From an uncultured Pelagibacteraceae bacterium (lineage in GTDB: Bacteria > Pseudomonadota > Alphaproteobacteria > Pelagibacterales > Pelagibacteraceae), in the NCBI GenBank assembly GCA_902518395.1, contig CABYFX010000002.1, positions 1-59,097 of the forward strand: a DNA stretch of 59,097 nucleotides. Reading direction: 5' to 3'. Numbering within the stretch: the stretch's first letter is position 1; every line of letters begins with the position of its first letter. The notes under the pieces were generated by a model. The model saw only the letters and a program-made list of their open reading frames with translations. It had not been told where the DNA came from and ran no database searches. The position numbers and the translations under genes are program-made. Below, piece after piece: positions 10,142-19,590 of the stretch.

Positions 10142-11057
10142 AATAATAGGCATACAAGGTGATAAATTAGATAAAATAAATATATCTTCTGATACATCAA
10201 TATTTTTAGCGCATGAAGCTCAGAAATTAGGATATAAAATATTTTATTATACTCCTTCAAACTTATCCATCATCAAAAATAAAACATATGCAAATGGGGT
10301 ATTTGTAAAATTTAATTATGAGAAAAAAAAATTTTATAAAATTTATAAAAAACAAAAAATTTTCGTTGAAAATCTTAAATTTATTTTAATTAGACAAGAC
10401 CCTCCATTTAATTCTGAATATTTAATAACAACTCTTATTTTAGATGGCTTAAAAAAAGTAAAAGTAATAAATAATCCAACTGCTATCAGAAATGTATCGG
10501 AAAAACTGTACTCAAAATATTTTGTTAAATTTATGCCAAATACTTTATTTTCAAATAATATTGATGAAATAAAGAAGTTTTATAAACAAAATAAAAGTAT
10601 GATTATGAAACCTATTAATGGGTATGGAGGTAACCAAATTCACCTCATTAAAAATAAGTTTAATAGAAAACTTATTATAAATTTTTTAAATAAAAATGGT
10701 CATTCTATGTTTCAAAAATTTTTAAAAAATATATCAAAAGGAGATAAAAGAGTTTTTATTATTAATGGTAGAGTGTGTGGTGCAATTTCAAGAGTTCCTA
10801 AAAAAGGTTCATATTTGAGTAATATGAGTAAGGGGGCTGTGCCTAAGCTGACCGAACTTACAAAAAAAGAAATAAAAATTTCAAAACTTGTTGGAAAAAA
10901 ATTAAAGAAAGATAATATTTATTTTGCTGGAATTGACTTCATAGATCAGAAACTAAATGGGGATATTAATGTTACTTCTCCTACTGGATTAAAAACGTAC
11001 TATGACCTTTCTAAAATTAATCTTGCTAAGATATTTTGGAAGGGTTTAAGAGCTTGA
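10131..11057 (+). CDS. gshB: Glutathione synthase (ATP-grasp)
   Basis: IRQDPPFNSEYL, NNPTAIRNVSEKLYSKYF, MKPINGYGGNQI, GIDFID...NVTSPTGL; overlaps gshA by 11 bp. Confidence 0.93.
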   Translation: MTNKIIGIQGDKLDKINISSDTSIFLAHEAQKLGYKIFYYTPSNLSIIKNKTYANGVFVKFNYEKKKFYKIYKKQKIFVENLKFILIRQDPPFNSEYLITTLILDGLKKVKVINNPTAIRNVSEKLYSKYFVKFMPNTLFSNNIDEIKKFYKQNKSMIMKPINGYGGNQIHLIKNKFNRKLIINFLNKNGHSMFQKFLKNISKGDKRVFIINGRVCGAISRVPKKGSYLSNMSKGAVPKLTELTKKEIKISKLVGKKLKKDNIYFAGIDFIDQKLNGDINVTSPTGLKTYYDLSKINLAKIFWKGLRA

Positions 11058-11929
11058 ATAAATTATCAGATCAAAAAAAAGGTTCGCTACTAGCCTTTGT
11101 TGCTGTGATGTTCATTACACCTGATTCATTACTTATCAGGCTTTCAAATATCGAAACATGGGGAATGCTTTTTTATAGAGGAGCCATACCTTTCTTTATA
11201 GTCTTAATTGGACTACTATTATTTTATAGGAAAAATTTTATTAATGCTTTTTTTAAAGTTGGTACAGTTGGTATATTTTACGCAATTAGCTTTTCTATTT
11301 GCAACATCACTTTCATTGTCTCTATTCAAAATACTAACGTAGCCAATACTTTAATTATGATTGCTTTAGCCCCAATGCTTTCAGCAATACTTGGGGCAAT
11401 ATTCTTAAAAGAAATGCCTAGTAAAGGGACTTGGATCGCCATTTTCATTACATTTCTAGCGGCTTTATTTATTTTTTATGACTCGCTGCAAGTTGGTAAT
11501 CTTTTTGGGAATATAATGGGATTTGTTACAGCTGCTGGATTAGCTGTAAATGCAGTCCTTATTAGATATGCCAAGGACAGAGATCTTTTGCCTTCTGCTG
11601 TAATGGGTAAATTAGGAGTTGCAGTATTTGCTTTCTTTTTTGTTGAAAACTTTAATTTAATTGGAACTGATCAAATTTACATACCAATAATGTGTATTAT
11701 TTGTGTTGCCCTACCTTTTGTTTTGGTAACAATTGCACCAAGATTTATACCAGCAGAAGAAGTAAATCTATTTTTCTTATTAGAAACAATAATAGGTCCA
11801 ATTTGGGTTTGGTTAGTTGTTAAAGAGCAGCCTACTTTGGAGACGATCATTGGAGGTGCCGTGATCATAATCACTTTAGGCATCCACTCATTTATTAAAC
11901 TAAGAGAGCCTGAAAAAATTATTAATTAA
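11036..11929 (+). CDS. EamA/DMT-family transporter
   Basis: About 10 hydrophobic segments, EamA repeat with E(L)LETIIGPIWVWL; start possibly TTG at 11054. Confidence 0.85.
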   Translation: MEGFKSLNKLSDQKKGSLLAFVAVMFITPDSLLIRLSNIETWGMLFYRGAIPFFIVLIGLLLFYRKNFINAFFKVGTVGIFYAISFSICNITFIVSIQNTNVANTLIMIALAPMLSAILGAIFLKEMPSKGTWIAIFITFLAALFIFYDSLQVGNLFGNIMGFVTAAGLAVNAVLIRYAKDRDLLPSAVMGKLGVAVFAFFFVENFNLIGTDQIYIPIMCIICVALPFVLVTIAPRFIPAEEVNLFFLLETIIGPIWVWLVVKEQPTLETIIGGAVIIITLGIHSFIKLREPEKIIN

Positions 11930-11970
11930 TTTCTTGATTTAATATCAAATCATCCATAGATAGCAAAATT

Positions 11971-13290
11971 ATGGAAAAGATACTTAAAAATTCCTGGGCA
12001 TTATTCACAGGCATGGGTCTAATTATGATAGCTCATGGCTTTCAAGTTTCTTTACTTGGAGTAAGAGCAGTTCATGAAAGTTTTAGCTTGACAGCAACTG
12101 GTTTTATGCTGTCTGGTTATTTTGTAGGCTATTTTATAGGAGCAAAAACAGTTCCAATTTTAGTTTCAAGAGTTGGACATATTAGAGTATTTGCTGCTTT
12201 TGCATCAATTGCTTCTATCGTTGTTTTAGTCCACTCTATAATCGTCAATCCATTTACATGGTTTCTATTAAGGATTGCCTCAGGTTTTTCAATGGTATGT
12301 TTATATACAATTGCTGAAAGCTGGTTAAACGACCGAGCAAGCAATAAAAATAGAGGAAGTGTTTTATCAATTTATATGATCGTTCTTTATGGATCTATGG
12401 CGATTGGAATGTTTTTTTTAAACTTCAGTAAGCCAGAAAATTTTCAGCCATTTATACTTGTTTCTTTATTCATGTCCTTATCACTTGTTCCGATATTATT
12501 AACTAAGAAAAAACCACCAAAATTTAAAAAAATTATTGGAATGAAAATTAAAGAACTTTATGAAGCCTCTCCCTTTGGAATGGTAAGTGCTCTTTTATGT
12601 GGAATTTGTCATTCTGCAATGTTTGCTTTAATTGCTGTTTATGCAGCATCAATGAATTTTAGTATTTTTGAAATTTCTTTTGTAACTTTTCTAATTGCTA
12701 TTTCTGGAGCTATTTCCCAATGGCCTATTGGTAAACTATCAGACATTTATGACAGAAGAACAGTTACAGTATATTCTACTTTTGCTTCGGCTTTCTTTGC
12801 GCTATGTGCAATTTTTTCAGTTGGTACAATGCATTTACCTGATGGTTTAGCTAGCTCAAAGTTTTGGTTTTATATTTTTACAGGTCTTTATGCTTTCTTT
12901 AGTCTTCCTATGTTCGCATTAATTTTTGCTCACACTAATGATTTTATAGCTAAAGAAAAATTTGTCGCTGCAGGCGCAGGTTTACAATTCACCTTTGGAA
13001 TGGGTGCAATTAGTGGACCTTTTTTATGTTCTATGTTTATGGATTTTATAGGAGAGAATGGTTATTTTATATTTCTAATTATATTTCACTGTCTAATAGG
13101 AGCATATGGAGTTTACAGGATGAAAGTTAGAGAGGTTGTTGAAAACCCTGACTCTCAATTCACACCTCTTCCTACAACAATAACACCTATTGGCTTAGAA
13201 CTTAATCCAGCGACAGAGCCTATCGAAGACCCGATAAAACCAGTAGGAACCGAAGAAACGGTTATTGTAGAAAATAACCCTTCCCAATAA
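11971..13290 (+). CDS. MFS transporter with proline-rich C-terminal tail
   Basis: 12-TM-like pattern, SQWPIGKLSDIYDRR motif; tail ...PLPTTITPIGLELNPATEPIEDPIKPVG. Confidence 0.85.
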   Translation: MEKILKNSWALFTGMGLIMIAHGFQVSLLGVRAVHESFSLTATGFMLSGYFVGYFIGAKTVPILVSRVGHIRVFAAFASIASIVVLVHSIIVNPFTWFLLRIASGFSMVCLYTIAESWLNDRASNKNRGSVLSIYMIVLYGSMAIGMFFLNFSKPENFQPFILVSLFMSLSLVPILLTKKKPPKFKKIIGMKIKELYEASPFGMVSALLCGICHSAMFALIAVYAASMNFSIFEISFVTFLIAISGAISQWPIGKLSDIYDRRTVTVYSTFASAFFALCAIFSVGTMHLPDGLASSKFWFYIFTGLYAFFSLPMFALIFAHTNDFIAKEKFVAAGAGLQFTFGMGAISGPFLCSMFMDFIGENGYFIFLIIFHCLIGAYGVYRMKVREVVENPDSQFTPLPTTITPIGLELNPATEPIEDPIKPVGTEETVIVENNPSQ

Positions 13291-13331
13291 TTAAAATCTT
13301 ATTTAAAACTTTTATTCTGCTAAAATAGTTT

Positions 13332-14342
13332 ATGACTAAAACTATAAATCTTGGAGTATTGGGTATAGATCATGGTCATATCTTTGACATGCTTGATGAG
13401 ATGCTTAAAGAGAGATGTAGTTGTAATTATTTTTGGACCGAAGGATCTCCTTTAACATTAGAAGAATTTAGCAAAAAATATCCTCAAATTAAAAGAGTAG
13501 ATAATAAAAGTGATATTTTAAATGATGACACTATTGATATGATTTTAATTTCATCCATTCCAAAAGATAGGGCAAATCTATCTATAGACGCAATGAAAGC
13601 TGGAAAAGATGTTATGGTTGATAAGCCAGGATGTACAACTCTTGAGCAACTTAATAATCTAAAACAAACAGTTAAGGACACAGGAAAAATTTGGTCAATT
13701 AATTTTTCAGAAAGATTTCATCTAGCCGCTGTTACAAGAGCTGAAGAGCTAGTTGCTGAAGGTAAAATTGGTAAAGTTAAACAAACAATTGGTACTGGTC
13801 CGCATAGGCAAGGTAATTATGAAAGACCAGATTGGTTTTATGATCGTGATAGTTATGGTGGAATAATAACAGATATAGGCTCACATCAAATTCATCAATT
13901 TTTAGTATTTACAAATTCAAATGAAGCTAAAATAAATCATGCGTTAGTTGAAAATACAACTAAGAAAGAATTTGCTGGTTTTCAAGATTTTGGTGAAGTT
14001 AATCTTACTGGAAATGGTGGTCATGGATATGTTCGTTTAGATTGGTTTACTCCTGATGCACTTCCCACTTGGGGAGATGGAAGGTTATTTGTCCTGGGTG
14101 ATAAAGGTTTTATTGAAATTAGAAAATACACAGATTTAGCAAAATCTGAGAAAGGAAATCAACTATTTTTGGCAAATAACGATGAAGTTAAACATATTGA
14201 CTGTTCAAATATAAAACTCCCCTACTTTGCAAATTTAATTAAAGATGTTTTAAATAGAACTGATACTGCTTGTTCGCAAGAACTTACTTACTTATCAATG
14301 GAACTAGCAATTAAAGCTCAAGAATTAGCTGAAAAAAAATGA
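13332..14342 (+). CDS. Gfo/Idh/MocA family oxidoreductase
   Basis: N-terminal Rossmann-like segment, AGKDVMVDKPGCTT, DIGSHQIHQF. Confidence 0.85.
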   Translation: MTKTINLGVLGIDHGHIFDMLDEMLKERCSCNYFWTEGSPLTLEEFSKKYPQIKRVDNKSDILNDDTIDMILISSIPKDRANLSIDAMKAGKDVMVDKPGCTTLEQLNNLKQTVKDTGKIWSINFSERFHLAAVTRAEELVAEGKIGKVKQTIGTGPHRQGNYERPDWFYDRDSYGGIITDIGSHQIHQFLVFTNSNEAKINHALVENTTKKEFAGFQDFGEVNLTGNGGHGYVRLDWFTPDALPTWGDGRLFVLGDKGFIEIRKYTDLAKSEKGNQLFLANNDEVKHIDCSNIKLPYFANLIKDVLNRTDTACSQELTYLSMELAIKAQELAEKK

Positions 14343-15412
14343 AAAAATATCAGGTAGCAATAATAGGAACTAATATAGGAGCTAAACATTTTGAAGATTT
14401 TCAAAAAGTATCAGACCGATTTAGTGTTCATACATTGTGTGGTTTAACTAGAGATGCAATAGATAAAATATTGGCGTCAAATAATGATACTAAAATGTCA
14501 TTAAACTTTGATGATGTATTAAAAGTAAAGGAAATAGATATAATTGATATTTGTCTTCCGCCCCATTTACATTTTTCTGCGTGCAAAAAATCTCTTGAAG
14601 CTGGAAAGCATGTAATTTGCGAAAAACCATTGGTTTCAAGTCTTAAAGAAATTGATGAGCTAGAAAATATTAGTAAAGAAACAGGAAAGATAATCTTCCC
14701 TGTATTCCAATATAGATATGGATTAGGATTTTCTAAATTTAAGGCACTAATAAAGTCAGGACTTGCTGGAAAACCTTTAATCGCCTCATTAGAAACTCAT
14801 TGGAATAGAGGAAAAGATTATTACTCAAAACCTTGGCGAGGTACTTGGGATGGTGAACAAGGAGGAGCAATTTTAAGTCATTCAATACATATTCATGACT
14901 TGGTGAGTATGATACTAGGACCAGTTTCAAATGTATTTGCAAAATTAACAACAAGAGTAAATAATATAGAAGTCGAAGACTGTGCATCTTTATCAATTGA
15001 AATGGAAGATGGAACACTGGTCACTAGCTCAATCACCCTTGGTGCAGCAAATGATACCAGTAGACTAAAATTCTGTTTTGATGGACTGACAGTAGAATCG
15101 GGAGCATCTCCAGATAAACCTTATAATCCAGCTGATGATGAATGGATATTTTTACCAAGAGCTCCTATTTCACAAAGTCAAATTGATGAAGTATTGTCAA
15201 AAGTCGAAAAACCTAAATCATGGTATGCAGGAATGTTTGATGAAATAGCCAACAAACTTGATGGAAAAGTTAGTGATGAAGTAACTTTATTGGATGCTAG
15301 AAAATCTTTAGAATTTGTAACCGCTGTTTACAGTTCATCAAGACAAAATAAAAGTATCAAACTTCCAATTACTAATGACAATCCTTTGTACAGTTCCTGG
15401 TTACCAAAATAA
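14339..15412 (+). CDS. Gfo/Idh/MocA family oxidoreductase
   Basis: VAIIGTNIGAKHFEDF, EAGKHVICEKPLVSS, GGAILSHSIHIHDLV; ATGA overlap with preceding gene. Confidence 0.87.
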   Translation: MKKYQVAIIGTNIGAKHFEDFQKVSDRFSVHTLCGLTRDAIDKILASNNDTKMSLNFDDVLKVKEIDIIDICLPPHLHFSACKKSLEAGKHVICEKPLVSSLKEIDELENISKETGKIIFPVFQYRYGLGFSKFKALIKSGLAGKPLIASLETHWNRGKDYYSKPWRGTWDGEQGGAILSHSIHIHDLVSMILGPVSNVFAKLTTRVNNIEVEDCASLSIEMEDGTLVTSSITLGAANDTSRLKFCFDGLTVESGASPDKPYNPADDEWIFLPRAPISQSQIDEVLSKVEKPKSWYAGMFDEIANKLDGKVSDEVTLLDARKSLEFVTAVYSSSRQNKSIKLPITNDNPLYSSWLPK

Positions 15413-16438
15413 TCAATAACCTAATTTAGGATCGACTTGATTATGTAAATCTTTTTTATCAATAAATAGTATTAAATTCTTGAAGAACTTTTCTAAAACC
15501 ATTTCAATATAATTTCCTTTGCTATCTGAAGATATATGAGGTGTAATTACTAAATTTGGAGTATCCCAAAATTTAGAATCTCTGTTTATGGGTTCTTCTG
15601 AAAAAACATCTAAAATAGCTCCAGCAATTTCATTTTTTTTTAATTTTTTTCTTAGATGCTCATAATCCATAACAGATTGGCGACCAATATTAACAATTCC
15701 ACACGTAGTTTTAAGCACATCTAATCTTTTCTTATTTATTAATTCTTTTGTTTCGTTTGTTTCTGGAACAGCTAAATAAAGAAAATCAGCCTCAGGTAAG
15801 ACTTCATCAATCCTATCAAATGTTATAACTTTTGAACAACCTTCAACTGCTTTACCCCTTCTATTAACTCCAATAACTTTTGCTCCTAATGAGCTGATAT
15901 GTTTAATCATTGACCCACCTAATGATCCAGTGCCTACCACTACAACTTTTTTACTATCAATTGGGTTACTTAATAAAGTTATAAATTCTTTTTTTTTTTG
16001 ATTAGTAATTATTCTTGTCATATGGTTTTGAAGCATCAAAATACTCATTAATCCAAATTCACCTGCCTTTTTAGAATGTATTCCACTACTATTTGTTAAA
16101 ATTAAATCTTTTTTAAGCCAATTAAATGGATAAAGATGATTAACACCCGCTGACACAATATGTATCCATTTTAAATTTGGTGCAATTTTAATTAGATTTT
16201 TTGTTGGAAAATTCCATGTAATCAAAATATCTGCATCTTTCATTGAAGATTTCCAATTATCATCATCCCAATCAACTATGTATGAAATCTTATGTTTTAT
16301 TTTTGGGTGTTTATTTAGAAAATTCTCAAATAATTCTTTTGGAACACTACTATTTTTTTCACCTTCTAAATCACAGGGTAAAGAACCTTTTTTCCAGTGA
16401 TTATTTCTTATATGAATTTTAATTTTACCTTTGGGCAT
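15413..16438 (-). CDS. D-2-hydroxyacid dehydrogenase family protein
   Basis: VVVVGTGSLGGSMIKHISSLGAKVIGVNRR, IVNIGRQSVMDYEHL, GAILDVFSEEPI, ITPHIS. Confidence 0.88.
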   Translation of the reverse strand: MPKGKIKIHIRNNHWKKGSLPCDLEGEKNSSVPKELFENFLNKHPKIKHKISYIVDWDDDNWKSSMKDADILITWNFPTKNLIKIAPNLKWIHIVSAGVNHLYPFNWLKKDLILTNSSGIHSKKAGEFGLMSILMLQNHMTRIITNQKKKEFITLLSNPIDSKKVVVVGTGSLGGSMIKHISSLGAKVIGVNRRGKAVEGCSKVITFDRIDEVLPEADFLYLAVPETNETKELINKKRLDVLKTTCGIVNIGRQSVMDYEHLRKKLKKNEIAGAILDVFSEEPINRDSKFWDTPNLVITPHISSDSKGNYIEMVLEKFFKNLILFIDKKDLHNQVDPKLGY

Positions 16439-16535
16439 TTAAAATTAAAATATACTAAAATTTTAAAAATTATAACAATGATTAAAGAAGGTTGTTCTCA
16501 TAAAAAAATGTAATATTGTATAGAATATTAAAATT

Positions 16536-17021
16536 ATGCCTTCATTTGATGTAATAAGTAAAATAAATTATCAAGAATTTGACAATGCTCTTGCAAATTG
16601 TTTAAGAGAAATTGCTAACCGATATGATTTTAAGGGACTTAATATTTCAATTGAGAGAAAAGATAAAATAATAACTACCCTAGCACCAGATGAATTAAAA
16701 TTAAAACAAGTAATTGAATTGCTACAAGTTCATCTTATAAGAAGAAAAGTAGATCCAAGGGTAATAAAGGTTAAAGATACTGAAGGTGCGGCAGGTGGAA
16801 CTATCAGACAAGTTAGTGAATTAGCAGAGGGTATAAGCCAAGAAAATGCTAAGAAGATTATTGCAGATGTAAAAAAACTTAAACTTAAAATCCAAATTAA
16901 AATTCAAGGAGAAGAATTAAGAGCTCAAGGAAAAAAAAGAGATGATCTTCAAGAAGCAATATCTGCAATAAAAGATATTGATATAGGACTCCCAATTGAA
17001 TTTATAAACTTTAGAGATTAA
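16536..17021 (+). CDS. YajQ family (UPF0234) nucleotide-binding protein
   Basis: MPSFDVISKINYQEFDNALANCLREIANRYDFKG, QIQGEELRAQGKKRDDLQEAI. Confidence 0.96.
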   Translation: MPSFDVISKINYQEFDNALANCLREIANRYDFKGLNISIERKDKIITTLAPDELKLKQVIELLQVHLIRRKVDPRVIKVKDTEGAAGGTIRQVSELAEGISQENAKKIIADVKKLKLKIQIKIQGEELRAQGKKRDDLQEAISAIKDIDIGLPIEFINFRD

Positions 17022-17027
17022 TCAAAC

Positions 17028-17150
17028 ATGATTGAAATCATTTTAGGTATATTCGTTATTGTTGTCGTAGGCTTTTATTTATTTAGACCTACTTCAAAAC
17101 AAGAAGAGAAAGATTTGAAATCTAAAAATAATTGGCGTGGTGGATTTTAA
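17028..17150 (+). CDS. Small single-TM protein, 40 aa (not in supplied ORF track)
   Basis: ATG ORF: MIEIILGIFVIVVVGFYLFRPTSKQEEKDLKSKNNWRGGF*; one hydrophobic segment then charged tail. Confidence 0.5.
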   Translation: MIEIILGIFVIVVVGFYLFRPTSKQEEKDLKSKNNWRGGF

Positions 17151-17195
17151 AGTTTAAACTCGAAACAAAAGAGATAAAACAAGGATTGAGGTAGT

Positions 17196-17423
17196 TTGAA
17201 CAAAGAAAACGCAAGTAAACTCTGGAAAATTATTCAGGAAGCTGGCGATTATTTACAGGGACAACTTCCAGATCATCCTAATCATCCTAAAGGCAGAAAT
17301 CCTTATGCTCATGTTGCAATTTGCGTAAAGAATAAATTCAATGCAAGTTACAAAGATATTGAGGATGAAAAATTTGATGAAATAGTAAATTATATTAACT
17401 TCCTAAAAGAAAATCCTAGCTAA
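17196..17423 (+). CDS. Conserved-looking hypothetical protein, 75 aa
   Basis: TTG start preceded by GAGG; no familiar domain; fills the gap to the convergent gene. Confidence 0.6.
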   Translation: MNKENASKLWKIIQEAGDYLQGQLPDHPNHPKGRNPYAHVAICVKNKFNASYKDIEDEKFDEIVNYINFLKENPS

Positions 17424-17424
17424 A

Positions 17425-18471
17425 TTAAAATTTAATTATATTTAAAAACGATTCTACATCATCTGGATGAGTATTCCAGGCAGCAACTAATCTGACAGCT
17501 TTATCTTCCCACTCATCATCGTTAATTTTGTATCCATTTGAATTAAATTGATCAATTATATTTTTTGGTATTTTAACAAAAACCTCATTAGCATCTGTTG
17601 GATAAGCTAATTCAATATTTTTGTGTTTCAGTAAACCTTGGCTTAGTTTTTTTCCCATAGCATTTGCATGCTTTGCATTTTTTAACCAAACCTCATTTGA
17701 GATATATGCATCTAATTGAGCTGATACAAAGCGCATCTTTGATAGTAAATGGCCTGCTCTTTTCATTAAAAAAGCTAAATTTCCAACTAATTCTGGTTTA
17801 AAAAAAATAATGGCTTCTGCCGCTAGGCATCCATTTTTAGTTGCTCCAAATGAAAGTACATCAATTCCTGACTTCCATGTCATTTCTGCTGGAGTACAGT
17901 TTAATGAAACTAATGCATTTGCAAATCTTGCACCATCCATATGAATATTTAGATCATGTTTATGAGTAATCTCTGATATTTTTTTTATTTCATCCAAATT
18001 GTAAGTAACACCTGTTTCACATAATTGAGTAATACTTACTGATGAGGGTTGAGTATGATGTACCACACCTTTTCCAGAGATATTATCATCTAGTTCTTCT
18101 GCTATTATTTTTCCATTATTACCGTCCAGATTTACTAACTTTGCACCTCCAGTATAAAATTCGGGAGCCCCACATTCATCTACATTTATATGGGAAAGTC
18201 TGTGGCAATAGATATTACCAAAAGAAGGGGTCATAGTTGATAAGGCTAAAGCATTAGCTGCTGTTCCTGATACTGTTGGAAATACTATAACTTCTTTTTC
18301 AAATATTTCTGAAAATTTGTTTTGTAAATTTTTCGACAGCTCATCATTACCATATGGGGTTTTGTCATCTTCGTTAGCTTTAAGAAGTGAATTTAAGACT
18401 TCTGGACATGCACCTGTAACGTTATCTGAAGCAAATTTTACTCTTTCTCTTTTTGTTTTTATCTGAGTCAC
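17425..18471 (-). CDS. Low-specificity L-threonine aldolase (PLP beta-eliminating lyase)
   Basis: FASDNVTGACPEVL, FPTVSGTAANALALS, HMDGARFANALV, VLSFGATKNGCLAAEAIIFF. Confidence 0.9.
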   Translation of the reverse strand: MTQIKTKRERVKFASDNVTGACPEVLNSLLKANEDDKTPYGNDELSKNLQNKFSEIFEKEVIVFPTVSGTAANALALSTMTPSFGNIYCHRLSHINVDECGAPEFYTGGAKLVNLDGNNGKIIAEELDDNISGKGVVHHTQPSSVSITQLCETGVTYNLDEIKKISEITHKHDLNIHMDGARFANALVSLNCTPAEMTWKSGIDVLSFGATKNGCLAAEAIIFFKPELVGNLAFLMKRAGHLLSKMRFVSAQLDAYISNEVWLKNAKHANAMGKKLSQGLLKHKNIELAYPTDANEVFVKIPKNIIDQFNSNGYKINDDEWEDKAVRLVAAWNTHPDDVESFLNIIKF

Positions 18472-18473
18472 AA

Positions 18474-19589
18474 TTATTGCTTTGGAAAATAATCTTTTAA
18501 TTCACCTTCTCTATAAACATCTGCTGTACAACAATGTAATCCACCTCCAAATGCATAAGCGTCTCTAAGCTCAACAGAAACAACCTCCATGCCTAATTTA
18601 TCTAGTTGTTCTGCTTGGTATACTTCACTTTTTTCTACACATACGGTTTTAGGATCTAAAACTAAAACATTCATTGATAGCCATGTTGAAGAGTAACATA
18701 ATGGCGGAGGTTCATTGTGTGCAGGTTGAGCACTATCAATAATTTCCCATCCGTTATTTTCAAACAATTTTCTTTGCTCTTTAGGAAGTCTTCTTTGAGG
18801 ATTGTTAATTATTAAACCCTCCTTGATAGGTGTAAAAGTAGCATCTATATGAATTGGATAAGGATCACCTGGAAAATTAACAGCATGAACCCTGTGATCT
18901 TTATAATGTCTCTTTAACCAATCAATTCCTTTTAAATTTGTCGTAAAACCATGTTGTACTACTAAATCTTTACCAAATCTTAGAACGTCAGCAGCATCAA
19001 ATAATGGCTCCTCTTCAGTGGTTACAAAATATTTATTTTCTGTCCATTCCAGTCTTTTTTGAATTCCTATTTTATCTGATAAGTAATCTTCTCTGTAATC
19101 CTCATCTGTCAATCTTGGTTTAGGAGCAGATTCGTGTCTCATATTTGGATCTGAATTATAATATTGTTTTAAAAGTGGTCGGTAACATAGATATTCAAAC
19201 CATCGGCAACGATAACTCATCGTAGCCTCTAAAATTTCATTACCGACAGTTAACAAAACATCTCTTGGTGGCATGCATCCAAACATCGTCTCCGCTTGCC
19301 AATCAGGTGTAGATGTTTTTTGATTGAAATCAATTGGATCTGGTCTATCAACTTTAATCCCTCTTTTTTTTAATATATTTGAAAAATTATCTAAAAGCTG
19401 ATTTGCTTTATCTACAGTATCTTTAGTTCTTGGACCAAATTTTCCTCTCATATCGCTGTCTTCTGGAACTTTGGCATCTAATGCTGGCTCAGGGGCAGGT
19501 ATACAAGTGCCATCTGCTTTACCTACTATTACATGTTTCAATGGATCCCATTCATTCCAACTATTAACAATTACTTTTTCATTATTCAT
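18474..19589 (-). CDS. Glycine amidinotransferase-like protein
   Basis: WNEWDPLKHVIVG, FDAADVLRFGKDLVVQHG, HIDATFTPI, AFGGGLHCCTADVYREG (D/H/C-type amidinotransferase pattern). Confidence 0.82.
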   Translation of the reverse strand: MNNEKVIVNSWNEWDPLKHVIVGKADGTCIPAPEPALDAKVPEDSDMRGKFGPRTKDTVDKANQLLDNFSNILKKRGIKVDRPDPIDFNQKTSTPDWQAETMFGCMPPRDVLLTVGNEILEATMSYRCRWFEYLCYRPLLKQYYNSDPNMRHESAPKPRLTDEDYREDYLSDKIGIQKRLEWTENKYFVTTEEEPLFDAADVLRFGKDLVVQHGFTTNLKGIDWLKRHYKDHRVHAVNFPGDPYPIHIDATFTPIKEGLIINNPQRRLPKEQRKLFENNGWEIIDSAQPAHNEPPPLCYSSTWLSMNVLVLDPKTVCVEKSEVYQAEQLDKLGMEVVSVELRDAYAFGGGLHCCTADVYREGELKDYFPKQ

Positions 19590-19590
19590 T

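Noticed and set aside
14739-15017. 92-aa minus-strand ORF
   Set aside because: Antisense to a Gfo/Idh/MocA gene, Leu/His-rich low-complexity translation.
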